In this document: one piece after another, positions 25,787 to 37,731 of the stretch
Position numbering within the stretch: the first letter of the stretch is position 1
Layout of the letters: each line of letters opens with the position of its first letter
Assembly: GCF_014529535.1 (NCBI RefSeq)
Contig: NW_023503307.1
Location: forward strand, 1,047,739-1,111,738
DNA length: 64,000 nt
Source of the DNA: Bradysia coprophila
Taxonomy: Eukaryota > Arthropoda > Insecta > Diptera > Sciaridae
Direction: 5' to 3'
The notes under the pieces: model-generated
Seen by the model: the letters and a program-made list of their open reading frames with translations, nothing else
The model's database searches: none
What the model was told of the DNA's origin: nothing
Translations under genes and position numbers: made by a program

Positions 25787-25931
25787 AGGTGTCGGGGAAT
25801 CTCGCACACGCGATCATAGTATGCGTCCTTTTACGACATGTAACGAAAAGTCATGACTGTGCGAGATTCACCACTTAGATGTGAATCTCGCACACCATGA
25901 ATTTGTGTGGTGTGCGAGATTACCCTACCCC
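25787..25931. mobile_element. 145-bp MITE with two hairpins, inserted in the retroelement tail
   Basis: The ends are inverted: AGGTGTCGGGGAATCTCGCACA on the left against GGGGTAGGGTAATCTCGCACAC read inward from the right. A 7-bp repeat, TGCTAAG, flanks both sides (25780-25786 and 25932-25938). Inside, GAATCTCGCACAC and its complement occur again, so the core can fold as two adjacent stem-loops (25859-25893 and 25887-25919). There is no coding capacity. It interrupts the presumed 3' untranslated part of the retroelement fragment. Confidence 0.65.
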
Positions 25932-25938
25932 TGCTAAG

Positions 25939-27566
25939 ACGCGATCTTTTATTTTTTTATTCAAGTTTTTTGTAGTAATTGTTGGTTTTCGATATGAGTT
26001 TCGTCAGGTTTCATTTGAGGAATTGTCTTGCTGTTTATACTTTTTAAGAGTTTGATTGTTAATCGTTGTAATCATCAGTTGGCTAACATGCTGTCGATGA
26101 TTATTTCAAATAAATATGAATGCATAAGTTTAAACGCGATCCAATGAGTTAAAAACAGCTGTTAAAACAAAAGAAGCAAGAGGAACGAAACCAGTCGAGG
26201 ACATTGTTTACTTCATCGAGATCCAAGATTGTTCAGTTCGTGTAGCATTAATATATAATAATATAAGTACTTCGTTACTTTTAACTTTGAGGAGGACCAC
26301 ATTAACCCATAGTTTATTCTTAATTACATAGGAGAAATGATTGAATATTTTTGGTTTATTTTAAGTGAATTTCCTTATGACTCGCGATATGCAAATGGGG
26401 CAGGCAATAAACCAGAAAACATTGGAAGCTGCGCTAAGTAAAACTATGATTCGGAAACAAATTTGTGATACTCGCAAACTCACTCGTGTGTTTTTGAGCA
26501 ACTTGTTTACATGCGATGTAAGGCGATTTAACCTGACCATACCCGATCAAAAACTTGCTTAAAAAGCACACTTGTTAGTCTGCTTTTATCAGAAATTTGT
26601 GACATCATCTAACGAACTATTTTCACAGCATACAATGTAATCTACAAACAGGGTATTAAATTTCATTTTTGCTTACAACAAACGAATTAGTCAGAGTCAT
26701 AAAAAATTATTTACAGAGTTCATTGACGACAAAAAAAATTATAAGACATAATAAGATGAGACCGAAATTTAACAAACTTCCTTGTTATGCAATAAAATCT
26801 GAACGGTTAACTACTTGATGTGATACTTATGTGAATTTTTAAATTTCATTTTACTATTCAAATTTCATGACAAATTAGCGAATTAATTTATATTGACGAA
26901 ATGATTGAAACATATCTATCACGAAAACAGTCCGGATTTATGGTGTTGGAAAAATGTAACTAATTTGAAAGTGGAAATGGAGTGTGACTCGAAAAAGAAT
27001 GTGAATGAAGTTAGCACAACTGATGAAAATTGTATGTATGTTTGGTGAATGTAGTTTTCATCTGTGGTGAACAGAGAAGAAATCGAAAATATCTCAAATA
27101 TTTGGGCGAACTCGCGGATTATACAGATCTCAATATTGTCTTAAGTTGTCGTTTCGTCTCATCGTCATAACACATTGAGTGTTAGCGAAAGTTCAAACAA
27201 ATGAAGTAATAGATTTTGTTCGAAAAATCTTGATTTTCACTGTTTACCTATTTGGTCTAAAAGGACCAGGTGACCTGTGGGTTCTTATTGACTTCGTTTC
27301 AGATGTCCACACCCCTATCGTTTCCTTGAAAAGTGTGTCAGTCATATCACCAATGAAGATCATTCATAAATACCAATTTTTAAAATCCACATTGTGTAAT
27401 CAAGAGGAACAAACATCAGACCATCTATTAACATGCAAAGATACCTTCAGACAAACCATCGAAAACAATGATGAAGAAGAATTTTTTGCTACGATCTATT
27501 GGCACGTCCGTAGTAAACAATGAATCTTAAAACTTATATTTTAATTGTTAGAAATAAAAATGCATA
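25939..27566. other. Gene-free stretch; probable retroelement tail then unassigned DNA
   Basis: Up to about 26120 the T-rich sequence ending near AAATAAATATG may be the rest of the retroelement 3' region. After that, frames of 65-114 codons exist (26365-26562, 27179-27523), but none has a domain or splice context I recognise. The one ending KDTFRQTIENNDEEEFFATIYWH is the most protein-like and could be a transposon relic. Confidence 0.35.
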
Positions 27567-27690
27567 CAGTGAACGACATCTCAAATGTCTCACTGTCATT
27601 TTTTTCATAGAATGTCATTGTGAATTTGCAATGACACAATAAAATTCTCAGAAAAATTTGACAGTGAGACATTTGAGATGTCGTTCACTG
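27567..27690. mobile_element. 124-bp mariner-type MITE with perfect inverted ends
   Basis: The terminal inverted repeats are identical over 32 bp and begin CAGTGAACGACATCTCAAAT. TA dinucleotides flank the element at 27565-27566 and 27691-27692, which fits Tc1/mariner insertion. The flanking CA and TG extend the palindrome to 36 bp. A single core of about 60 bp lies between the arms and holds no gene. The perfect match of the arms suggests a fairly recent insertion. Confidence 0.8.
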
Positions 27691-27692
27691 TA

Positions 27693-30600
27693 TGAAAGAA
27701 AAAAAAATCCACATTATATGGCCTAGAACTGTCGCGCAAAGAACTTTTTTTTTAATTTCTAATGCTAATGTATTTTACATGCTACATGCGTCGAAAACCA
27801 TATTCTTCATGTTTCAAGCACTACTTTCGACGCCATCAGCATGTAAAATCCATTACATAACTCGGGATAAAAATGAAAAGTCTTGTTTTCATGTGTTTAT
27901 TGACCTCGGCTTCGCCTCGGATCAACAAAATTCACACGAATTCACATCTTTTTATCTCTAATTAATACTATTGAATATATTTACTATAAAGGTTGGTGTA
28001 GATTAGATAATGTTATCAATTCTTCGGTTTATTGGAGATCACGAACGTACCAATGTACGTTTGAGAAGAATTTATTGTGTAATACATACATTTTCTATCA
28101 TGGTCTATCTAAGGGGATTGTAATTCATCATCATCAGTCTTACTCCTCGAGGGAGCATAGAAAGTCTACGAATTGTCGCCATCGTATTCGGTTCGGTGCG
28201 AGTGCCTTGACTTCAGTGCCGATTGTACTTAAGGACCAATTATTATATCAGGACGCTCGTTATTTCTATTTCATTTTACCAATATTTTCATAGAATTGAT
28301 ACCAATTTCGACTTTATCATGGACCATTATTAATGGTAAAGCTATTTAAGATATTGGTAGAAGGGCTATTTAAGATATTGGTAGAAGGAAATTTTATTGG
28401 TGGACCGACTGCAAAAAAATAATCCCTCGAGTACAATTTCCCAAAGTATAATATGTCTTAAACAATACGAACTGACGACCTTTATATGTCACCGTCTGTT
28501 ATTATCAACTCAAAGCAAAGACTTACAATCGAGTCATTAAACTTATCGATCTTTTTTGTGAAATCACTTATACTAATTCAAAAAGACACTGTTGGCACCC
28601 TGTTGTATGTTCATATCAATCAACGGTCAATTCGATTCTGGCTGAATTGATACTTAGTCTATGCAATTTGACAACTTTTTTTGCTTTGCTAAAGTATACA
28701 AGATTGGATATTGAAAATGAATAAATCAGAAAGTTTAATATTTCACAGAAAAAATACAAAAGTTACACAAATACTTCAGGGAATTGATTTGACAACCTTC
28801 AAAGTTAAAGCTTGAGTTGGGAGCTTGCGGTGAATGGGAAAAGTTGCAATCAAACAGAAAAAATGTATGTCTTAGCCAAACCATTCACTAGGTAACCTTT
28901 AAGTTGCATGAGTGTTGAAATTTCGTTTCAAATAAATATTATAACTACGAACATACCGTTGACGAAAAGAAACAAATTTAATTGAATTACAACTTTTGTA
29001 GGTCTTCTAGTGATTATGTTATCGCAATAATATTGCTTAATGTAGAAAAAAACACCAAACATCAGAAAGTAGAGGCTATGAGGTAACTAGGCTATGGACG
29101 ATAAAAAAATAAGAATCATGGGAGCGGTATACACATCTAACGATTCACTTGATTCGTATGATTTATTTAGGTCCAGGTTCTTGTATATAAAATTCTTCAA
29201 GTTATAAATTTTGTATGCTACCGGTAAGTACTTATTTATAATTTACTTATTTCAATCCTACATGTCTGAGACTATATGCGAATGTTTTTAACATTGTCGT
29301 AGGTCTTTAAAATTCGTACGGTGGCCCAAGTTTTCATAAAAATTTATAGGATCTAGGTGTTCTTAACAATCTGTGCAGTACAAACGAATTTTTGACCGAT
29401 CCCATAAAGGACCCATAAAGGGAATAGGTTAGGTATCCCTTGATCTATATCTTTCCTCTGATCTGGTCTGATCTGAAATTTAACAGTGGAAAACCTCACC
29501 TGATCTGACTAGACCTAAATTTGTCAAAAGTGATCTGAGTTAAAGTGAAAAATTAAAAATGATATGAAAACTGATAGTAGAGCATAACAGAACACTTCAT
29601 TTTCCGTATATTTTATTGATAGCTTCTGAATTTGATACCGTTGAAGGCAAGGACACCCCCATCGCCAACTACATACTTTCAAAGTTGTAGTGAATTTTAG
29701 CCAGAATTATTCTTTTGCACCGAACTTAGTGACACAATTGTGCCTTTAAGGATTTTAGAACCTGAATCATCTTCATCAACATCTGTTTCTACTTCGAGGG
29801 GGAACAAAGGTGACCAACAAACTGTCGACTGTCCAGGTTTTTCCTTGGTCGTTGGCTTCTTCTATGATCGTTCTTTATTTCCACTTAATTTTTGGACGTC
29901 CTCTGATCCTGTTTCTCTATTAGAACCTGCGTAATCAAAATAAAATAATTTCAGACATGCAACATGCAGAATCTGGACTAAATTCAACAATCTGTCTGCA
30001 TGTGAAATAAGTTTTCAGGTATTTCGGGACAGGTTTACGGTTGAACGGAGGTAGAGTTTGTAGACTGTGAAGTAAATTGTTGAGTAAAAAATGCTGTGAA
30101 TATATTAGTCAATTTCGACATTTTTGCATATAGTGGTTCCTTCCTCTACTCTGGCTTCACGTTCGAATTTTCTGCTTTATAAACGTTTATGTTTCGGTTT
30201 TTTATTTAACAGTTCTGTAAACTAGTATCTCGGATCGAAGTGTAAATGGTCCGAAACGAAATCGAAAGCGTATTTTACAGGCAAGAGCATATACATTTCA
30301 TTGTTCATCAACCTTGGATGGGATGTGTGATAATATACTATTAAATGAAAAAAAAGAACTTTTAGCATATCCTTAGTTATAAAAATCCTATAAAGTTCTT
30401 AAGTCCCTTCTATTGTACATGACAAAAGTTTACAATATTTATTTTCCTTCATCGCAAGTACACGTGAGTTGTGTTCATGAAAATAATGCCACTGAGGGTT
30501 ATATCGACTATATAGATAGATATAGCAGCAGTTAGTATGCGCTGAAAGAAGTGGGTAAAGGTTCGTCGAAATATTTTTAAATTCAGTTGGAATAGATACA

Positions 30601-30763
30601 CCAAGAGAGTAGGTCAGAATTGTTAGTATTAAAAGCTACCTGTCGATCTAATTTAATTAACAAATCATTTAATTCCTATGCGAAGTGGTTATTGTTATTG
30701 CTTATCTACTGAAAGTGAAACACCGTATGAACTTGATCTTCAAGAATTTTAAACAGAACAAAA
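27693..30763. other. Gene-free stretch upstream of the carotenoid oxygenase
   Basis: I find no supported exon. Short frames at 28075-28293 and 29740-29934 have no recognisable domain. The stretch is AT-rich; a GCTATTTAAGATATTGGTAGAAGG unit is repeated in tandem at about 28340-28390. The last kilobase should contain the promoter of the carotenoid oxygenase, but I see no clear TATA or Inr/DPE pair. Confidence 0.4.
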
Positions 30764-33166
30764 ATGAATGTAAGATTAATCAGTTGTTGATTGAAATTGT
30801 TGGTATATTCAAAAAATATTATTAATACACAGTGTGATAACAAACCGTCTGATCTTTATCCTAACTGTGATACTTCAATATGGTTGAGATCGTGTGAAGA
30901 AGAAATCACCGAACCAATAAACGGTCGAGTGATTGGTACAATTCCGAAATGGATTAAAGGAAGTTTGCTGAGAAATGGTCCCGGACGTCTGAAAGTCGGC
31001 GATATGATGTTTAAGCATTTGTTTGATAGTTCGGCATTAATTCACAGGCAATTTATATTATAATGAATCATCATCATTGATGATGTTGTTTCCGTCAAAT
31101 GTTACCGTTAAAAATATTTGAATTTAGATTTCACATCAACAACGGCGAGGTCACGTACCAATGTCGATTTATTCAAACGGAAACATTCAAAAAGAATATG
31201 ATCGCTAAGCGGATAGTTGTTACCGAATTCGGTACTTCGTCCGTTCCAGATCCATGCCACAATATATTCCAACGTTTTTCGTCTCGATTTAAGACGACGG
31301 AAAAGTCGGATAATACTATGATTTCCATCTATCCGTTTGGAGACGAATACTATTCGTTTACGGAATCACCAGTCATTCATAGGTGAGTTTAATTAATCAA
31401 CACCAACCGAAATCCGGCCGAAAATGGAGAGACTGAGTGCTAATAGCTTTTTCGAATTTAATTTATGTTTCAGGATTAACATTGAAACACTGAAGACAGA
31501 GGCCCGAGTTTCTGTTAGCGATTTTGTTGGAATTGTCAGCCACACTTCGCATCCTCATGTACTTCCAAACGGAACGGTGAGTTACTTTGGAAAATTATTT
31601 TTGTTTAGAGAAATTATTTTCGATTAAACTTTAGGTGTACAACCTGGGATTGTCTGTTGACTTGTCGGGTAAGTAGAAGAAGGAAAAAGTTTTTTTCCCC
31701 TTCACATTTTGATTTTATGTTTAGGTCCTCGCTACAACATTATATGCTTTCCGAACGGAAAGTACATGTTTGACAATGCACACATAGTTGCAAGCATTCC
31801 CAGCCGATGGAAGTTTTTCCCGAGCTACATGCACACGTTTAGCATGACTGACAATTATTTCGTCATTGTGGAGCAGCCACTGAGTGTGTCGTTGCCGAAT
31901 CTGGTGAAAAGTAATATAAAAAATGAACCAATGTGCTCAAGCTTCAAATGGTTCGCCGATGCTCAAACATTTATCTATTTGATATGTCGTAAAAGAGGCC
32001 AATTATGTCATACCTACAAAACCGATCCAATTTTTTATTTGCACATTATCAACTCTTACGAAGACAATGGTCATGTCATATTGGACATTTGTACATACAA
32101 AGATCCATCAATGCTGGATTGCATGTACATTGAATCGATGAGAGATATGCAAAATAACCCCAACTATGCGAACATGTTTCGGGCCAGGCCGTTGCGATTC
32201 GTCTTGCCGCTGTATTATCGACATCGACAAATCCAAAAGACGCCATTCAAACGATCGCTCAGCTTGATGAATGTGATACCGAATATCAGTACAAATCGAC
32301 GACTCAGCAAATCGACTTCATTCGACTTCGGGAAAGATCAGCAATTGAGTACAGTGAATTATAAAAAATTGAATTTTCATTCGGAAAATTTAGTCAAACT
32401 TAAAGGAACCACATGCACATCGTATTTATTAGAAGACTCAACGGTTTTCTGTGAACCAGAAAGTTTGTGCAGTGTAGGCTGTGAAACTCCAAGGATACAC
32501 TACGATTCCTATTCAGGTATGTCTTTTCTTTATGCGGACTCATTACGATGTTGGAAACGATTAACATTCCGACTACCTTCTTGGGTATGACTTTCCAGTC
32601 AGATCCCAAATTTTCGTAAAGTAAATTCATACATCAGACGACATGTGATTGCTTAACAGTCTCTAAATTTTTTTCCTTCCGAACGTTTGTTTACAGGCAG
32701 GAAGTATCGCTATTTTTACGCAATATCGTCTGATGTGGATGCTCCCAACCCTGGCACCGTAATATATTTTGAAAAGATTGTCGATTAAAATTCTCAATCT
32801 AAATTTTCTATTTTTTGAATATTAGTTAATTAAAGTTGATGTTGTAACCAAAACAAAGTTAACATGGTGCGAACCGAATTGTTATCCCAGCGAACCGATA
32901 TTTGTGGCGGGCCCAAATTGTCAGGTTTGTTAATTTCATTTTGAATATTTTTTTCCATCGGCAATTGATTTTATTTATTGCACACAAAGAGCGAAGATGA
33001 CGGAGTCGTACTTGCTTCGATGGTGTGGGGAAAAACTGATGAAAATCGAGTTGGTTTGTTAGTACTTTGTGCCAAAACCTGGACCCAAATGGGTCGCTGT
33101 GAATTTACAACTAAGGGACCAGTGCCGAAATGTTTGCACGGATGGTTTGCATCCGAAAAGAAATGA
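30764..33166 (+). CDS. ninaB: NinaB-like carotenoid isomerooxygenase
   Basis: Nine coding exons encode 580 residues: 30764-30769, 30833-31047, 31128-31382, 31474-31576, 31635-31668, 31725-32516, 32697-32758, 32826-32924 and 32990-33166. The enzyme cleaves and isomerises carotenoids to make the visual chromophore. The four iron-binding histidines are in place: His185 in HTSHPHVLPNG, His241 in YMHTFSMT, His311 in FYLHIINSYED and His572 in KCLHGWF. Other matches are SLLRNGPGRLKVGDMMFKH, VTEFGTSSVPDPCH and YPFGDEYYSFTESP. The first coding exon holds only ATG AAT; it is chosen because the acceptor at 30832 restores the frame and no other ATG fits, so this start is a prediction. The intron after 31047 begins with GC, not GT. 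A variable Ser/Arg-rich loop lies near residues 355-400. An AATAAA lies at 33179-33184. Confidence 0.92.
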
Positions 33167-33178
33167 ATTTATTCTTCA

Positions 33179-33184
33179 AATAAA
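33179..33184 (+). terminator. Poly(A) signal of the ninaB-like gene
   Basis: AATAAA lies 13 nt past the stop codon. The opposing phosphatase stop codon is at 33247-33245, with an AATAAA overlapping it at 33246-33241, so the two 3' ends are packed into about 80 bp. Confidence 0.65.
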
Positions 33185-33244
33185 AATTTATTTACTTTTT
33201 CATTTTTGTACAGTGTTTCTGGAGATTCTAGGGATTCAATTTTA

Positions 33245-34509
33245 TTAAACTTTATTTTGCAATATTTCGTCTTGATAGAAATTTTTACAGCTACGGTATA
33301 TTTGCTCATATGCACTTCTAAATCCATGTATACCACGATCCTACAATTTAAAAAAAAATCATTTAGGAAAAACTAATCGACCAAAATTTTATGTCAACTG
33401 CAACATATTACAAAGTACGGATCTGGTATCACATTCGGTTTGTTGTAGTCATATTCGCCAAGAAGTAAAATTTTAGCTTTCGATGTCTGAGGTGCTCTTT
33501 CCTTTAAATCTTCTATGTTGTAATCATCCATACCAAATATGTAGTCAAACTCCAAGAAGTCATTATCAGAAATCTAAATGAGATGTGAGAATATATTGAT
33601 GATGACGGCACACCCGAACGGGACGAAAGATCAGACTAGTGAAACGCAAAGTGCCTTTTATACCAGAGAGTCATACTCTTCTTTTATCTTAAAGAATTTT
33701 TTCTCAGTTCACTTTTGCTTTTTAACTGTTATGTAATTAGAGAAAGAAAGATGTTATGTAACCTAACCTATTCTGAAATAAATGGAAATTGTATGGATTG
33801 CCTTTTAAAATTTACGTAGTTTCTACCGAAGATTCTCAAATAAACTTTCTAAATTTTACATAACGATGGAGTTAAAAAGTCAAGCTTTCGTGGATGCCTT
33901 CGCAAGTGCATGTTTTAGGAATTATTGAATGACGCAAACACATGTAGTGATTGTGTTTTATGAAACTCAGCGTCATAATGTCCAAAATTTGCAAAATTTA
34001 AATGCCTACGGCCTCATGTCATGATTACACATCTAGAGCCGAATAAAGTTTACTTTGCACTCGATGTCATAAATAACTATTTCTTAAAGAAAGATATAAA
34101 ATATTTCATCTATGGCTCTGAATGATAAATGCTTTTTTGGGAACTAGATGTGTAAAGTGTCCCTTTGGCCGCTGGCCGAATGTGGAAATACACATCGTCT
34201 GCAAAAAGCATTCATAAAAGAGTTCCATTTATCGATTTGCTCAATTAAACCAACGAAAGTTTTGCTATTCATCACTGAGTTGAGAAAAGGTGATTATTCA
34301 CCCCTTCAGCTATTCCCACTTTGTGCATACTTGTCTCGTTATGTGGTCGGATGTCATGTTGTGTTCAGCCAATACTTGGATACAACGCGGTTCTGGAGAA
34401 CGCCCAACGTTCCAGTCGGCAATAGCCGCACTGTCGATGAACAAATTATTGTTATCAACTGCAAATGATCTTAGAACCGATTCAGCCATCGGTGAGCGAC
34501 AAGAATTTC
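33245..34509 (-). CDS. Low-molecular-weight protein tyrosine phosphatase, body B (needs a first exon from elsewhere)
   Basis: Three exons, 34331-34509, 33412-33573 and 33245-33340, encode all but the first 12 residues of an LMW-PTP. The first exon opens in phase 1 inside the catalytic loop, giving (C-L-G)NSCRSPMAE after joining. The usual DSAAIADWNVGRSPEPR, FDYIFGMDDYNIEDL and KILLLGEYDY blocks follow. The general-acid Asp lies in PDPYFDRG. No exon encoding the start Met and the catalytic Cys is visible between 34510 and the end of body A at 34826. The exon at 35538-35574 ends in exactly the matching phase, so sharing that exon is the simplest model; it would give 157 residues. Drosophila also has a pair of adjacent LMW-PTP genes (primo). 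The enzyme removes phosphate from tyrosine in cytosolic proteins. Confidence 0.85.
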
Positions 34510-34795
34510 CTGTAAAATATAATGATAATGTTCTAACGACGTTGTTACAACACAAAGGAAGCTTTGGATGTCAGTATTTCAAAGGTATGGGCCTGGGTAT
34601 GAAAGGCAGTGATGTAGGTGAAATAAGTAATTCGAAGCGAATTTTAAACGGATAAAGTCTGTTCCACTGTGAAAATGTTACTGTGACTTGTGTACTGTGC
34701 TCTTCAGTACTTTGGTTATGATATTCCTTCATAAAGACTTATAACTTTCAAATTATTAAAATGCGACTTAATCAACTGGCCGACCCACGGCTCAA

Positions 34796-34801
34796 TTTAT
34801 T
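34796..34801 (-). terminator. Poly(A) signal of phosphatase body A
   Basis: AATAAA on the minus strand lies 25 nt past the stop codon of body A. It would end transcripts that use body A before body B is reached, which would help choose between the two bodies. Confidence 0.6.
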
Positions 34802-34825
34802 AAAAAGGATGATTTCACAATAAAA

Positions 34826-35574
34826 TTAAATTTCTTTGGCTAAAACTTTTGTCAAAAAAGCCGAGCAACATCGAACACATTGTTCATAGCACTTTTCAAA
34901 ACCAGCGGAGCCATCATCCTATAAAGAATTTTATTTTGAAATTGATAAATGGAAAAAGGTAAAGTCAATAAGAATAAGAATCATTCATTTACATAGTACG
35001 GATCTCGAATGATTCTTTCGCCTTCCGGATCAAAATCTCCTAACAGCAAAATCTTTGCAGTCGATCCAGTCGGCGATCTGCTATTTAAATCACCGATGTT
35101 TTCATCATCCATTCCGAATATGTAATCGTAATGATTGAAGTCCTCTTTCTTAATCTAGAAATGCGATATTTTAGCAATGTGTGTGCAATGTGATTTGTAC
35201 AGGTGAATTAATGTGTATGCGGGAAACCTGTCTGGCTGTATTGGAATAAGCTAAGCCATGTTTTTTCATAGTGCTCTGTGCACGATGTTCTGGTCTTCGT
35301 CCTACATGCCACGAACCAATTGCAGCACTATCGATTTCGAAGTTGGCGGTGTGGCCTTGCTTCGACACTACGTCGACAAATACCGCCTCGGCTATGGGAG
35401 ATCTACAAATGTTTCCTAGAAACAACAGTGGATTTTGTCAGTGTCTTGCCTATCATGATAATATGTCTATTGGCCCAGAGTTTGTTGTTATAAAAGAGAT
35501 TTGAATTAATTGCTTAGGTAATTAAGCTAGCACATACCCAAGCACACGAACAGTACTTTCTTGGTTTCCGACAT
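34826..35574 (-). CDS. Low-molecular-weight protein tyrosine phosphatase, body A
   Basis: Four coding exons give 159 residues: 35538-35574, 35228-35415, 34993-35154 and 34826-34918. The protein starts MSETKKVLFVCLGNICRSPI. The C-x5-R-S loop is complete with nucleophile Cys11 and Arg17, and the general acid is Asp126 in RDPYYDD. The blocks EIDSAAIGSWHVGRRPEHR and YDYIFGMDDENIGDL are typical. The length is the usual 155-160 residues. The 37-nt first exon ends after the first base of the Gly codon in the catalytic loop. Body B, about 0.9 kb downstream on the same strand, opens at the same point and in the same phase. Confidence 0.93.
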
Positions 35575-37145
35575 TACGAGAAAACTATTATTTTTGAATG
35601 TTTATTGAAAGAATTTTCCTTAATACACACGGCAATTTATACGAATATGTATACCAATAACACACTACCGAGTGGAATGACGTTCATTTCGTTTCCCATG
35701 TTTCATTCGTACAGAAAAGTACTTGAAATTGCTATGGCTGAATCATTTGGTAAATTGTTTTCAAGGCGGGAAAAACACGAAAAATATTATGTGTTATAAT
35801 ATGAATATGTTTTCGAGAATCGTTAATAATAATTAATAATTATTCACAGCGTCCAAAATGGATATGTAATATAATATTTTCACATACGCGCAATGTTCGG
35901 ATGTGAAAATGAAATGATTATTAACAACATTCAAAATCGGTTAAAAGTTACTCGATTCATATGTAAAAAATAACTCAGGGCCGAGTAGCCTCTCACTCTC
36001 AGAACCCTACCCCCTGAATCAACTGAAATTCCTTAATTGGTATCATTTGTATCTAAGAAATTTATTTTTCTGTAACTATACTAGAAAAACCTTAAAACTC
36101 TTAGGCAACCCTATATCAGGACGGACCGACACAAATAGCCTAGTAGAACTGCTCCGCAATAATTCCACATATTTCTCTCTCTTTAATCCAATATAGTTCA
36201 TACATAAGACAAGGACGAAACGATGGAATATTTCCGTGGAAGAGAAATATATGGCATTACTCCAGAACAGTCTACTCGTCCATCTTCAACAATTATGATT
36301 AAATTCCGGAAAAAAAGGATTTTTAAACTCTGTTCAGATTTATTCATTTATGTTCTTTACAGACGAAATTCTATTTTCCTGCAGAATCTTATAAAAAATA
36401 CAAAGTCAAAAAACTGAGCAAATGCTAGAAAATTTTTCACTAATTCTTACAGCATCGATTAAAATTAGGTGTTTTCAATTCTCGAGTTTTTGTCGCCGAA
36501 CATCGATATATGTCTTATGCGGTTCATTTTCGGCTTCGAATACTAACATAATACCTTAATTTATGGGTACCAATAGTTGTAACCTGGTCCGAAGTTCCAA
36601 AGAACTACTAACTTAAACTTTGTGAGTAGACTACCTTGTGTAGTCTGGAACTTTATGTTGTGCCTTGTGTGATTGCAGCCTGTAGGTTCACTAAGCAAAA
36701 TAGAAAGTTGCAAACAAGGACGTAATCTACTATTCTATCAGAACAAAAGATTAGGATTGCAAAACATACACTAACATCTGACACTCCCTACTCAAAATAA
36801 TGATAATCAAATGAATTTGATAGCAATCGTTATTTACTTATCTGTTGTGGACGGTATATTTTAGGCAATTTCGAAGTGAGAAAAATTGCGAAATTTATGA
36901 CCAAGCAATGCACTTTAAGCATGAGTGGTACTCTAAATAGAGTACTGAAATGGGACAAATCTGATTTTTTTTTTCATACAAAACAGTACTCTATATGACA
37001 GCTGTCACTCGAACCACTACTTAATCGTTACGTAAATAACTATTCGACTCTATATTTACATTGTATTGCAAATATGTTGTGTTGATCTAAGAAATACACT
37101 TATCGGGTGAAGCGTCTAAAGGTTAAACAAAGCGTTTCGCCCTGC
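35575..37145. other. Intergenic
   Basis: This is the promoter side of the phosphatase pair. Frames of about 64 codons at 35605 and 36223 have no domain and look like chance. Nothing else is evident. Confidence 0.4.
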
Positions 37146-37233
37146 CAGGGCCTATATTTGCGAAAATATTTTCGCTAATTTTAACGAAAATTTATGAAAA
37201 TTATCGAAAATATTTTCGCGAATATAGGACCTG
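37146..37233. mobile_element. 88-bp foldback element with CAGGGCCTA-type ends
   Basis: The ends are inverted: CAGGGCCTATATTTGCG on the left and CAGGTCCTATATTCGCG read inward from the right. The core is made of GCGAAAATATTTTCGC-like palindromes. The terminal CAGGGCCTA matches that of the larger element at 4811-5145. I do not see a clear 8-bp target duplication, so the ends are less certain. Confidence 0.5.
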
Positions 37234-37340
37234 CTTTAGAGAGAAATATTTTTTTGATGCCTCAGGTGCAAAAATAACTATACCCAGATTGACAAGACAT
37301 CGTCTGTGATAAAATACCATACGCGGTGCATACAATTTTT

Positions 37341-37731
37341 TGTGCCACCGAGAATTGTAATGCGACTCTTTTCAGCACTCATTTTAGTGTTGTAAAGTGA
37401 CTTATTTCAGCACCCGTTTGATGTGATATTACAACACTCAAAGGAGTGTTGATATGGAATTTGTATGAGTTGTTACAGCATTCGTTTGAGAAAATGCAGA
37501 GCAATGTGATCGATCAAATTTGAAGAGTGATTGTTTACAATGAAAATTATGATTTTTTGATTATGATCTCGGTTGGCACAAAGCATGATGTGTTACACTT
37601 ATTATAATGTTGATTTTTTCAGCACACGACCCAATTTTCCTTACTCGCACCGCTCGTAAGGAAAACTTGGGTCTAGTGCTGAAAAAATCAACATTATAAT
37701 ACTTGTAACACAACATACTATTGTGCCACCG
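37341..37731. repeat. Tandem duplication, unit 1 of about 390 bp
   Basis: The unit begins TGTGCCACCGAGAATTG and ends ACACAACATACTAT. It includes an arm-loop-arm structure whose arms read TTTTTTCAGCACACGACCCA and its complement, around a short TTACTCGC-GCTCGTAA centre. Another inverted pair, CAACACTC and GAGTGTTG, lies near 37430-37452. No gene is encoded. Confidence 0.75.

Noticed and set aside
28075-28293. 72-codon frame with a His-rich segment
   Set aside because: No domain and no splice-bounded neighbours; likely chance.
29740-29934. Protein-like frame with a Ser-rich start
   Set aside because: No family recognised, no start context, no neighbouring exons; too short to support.
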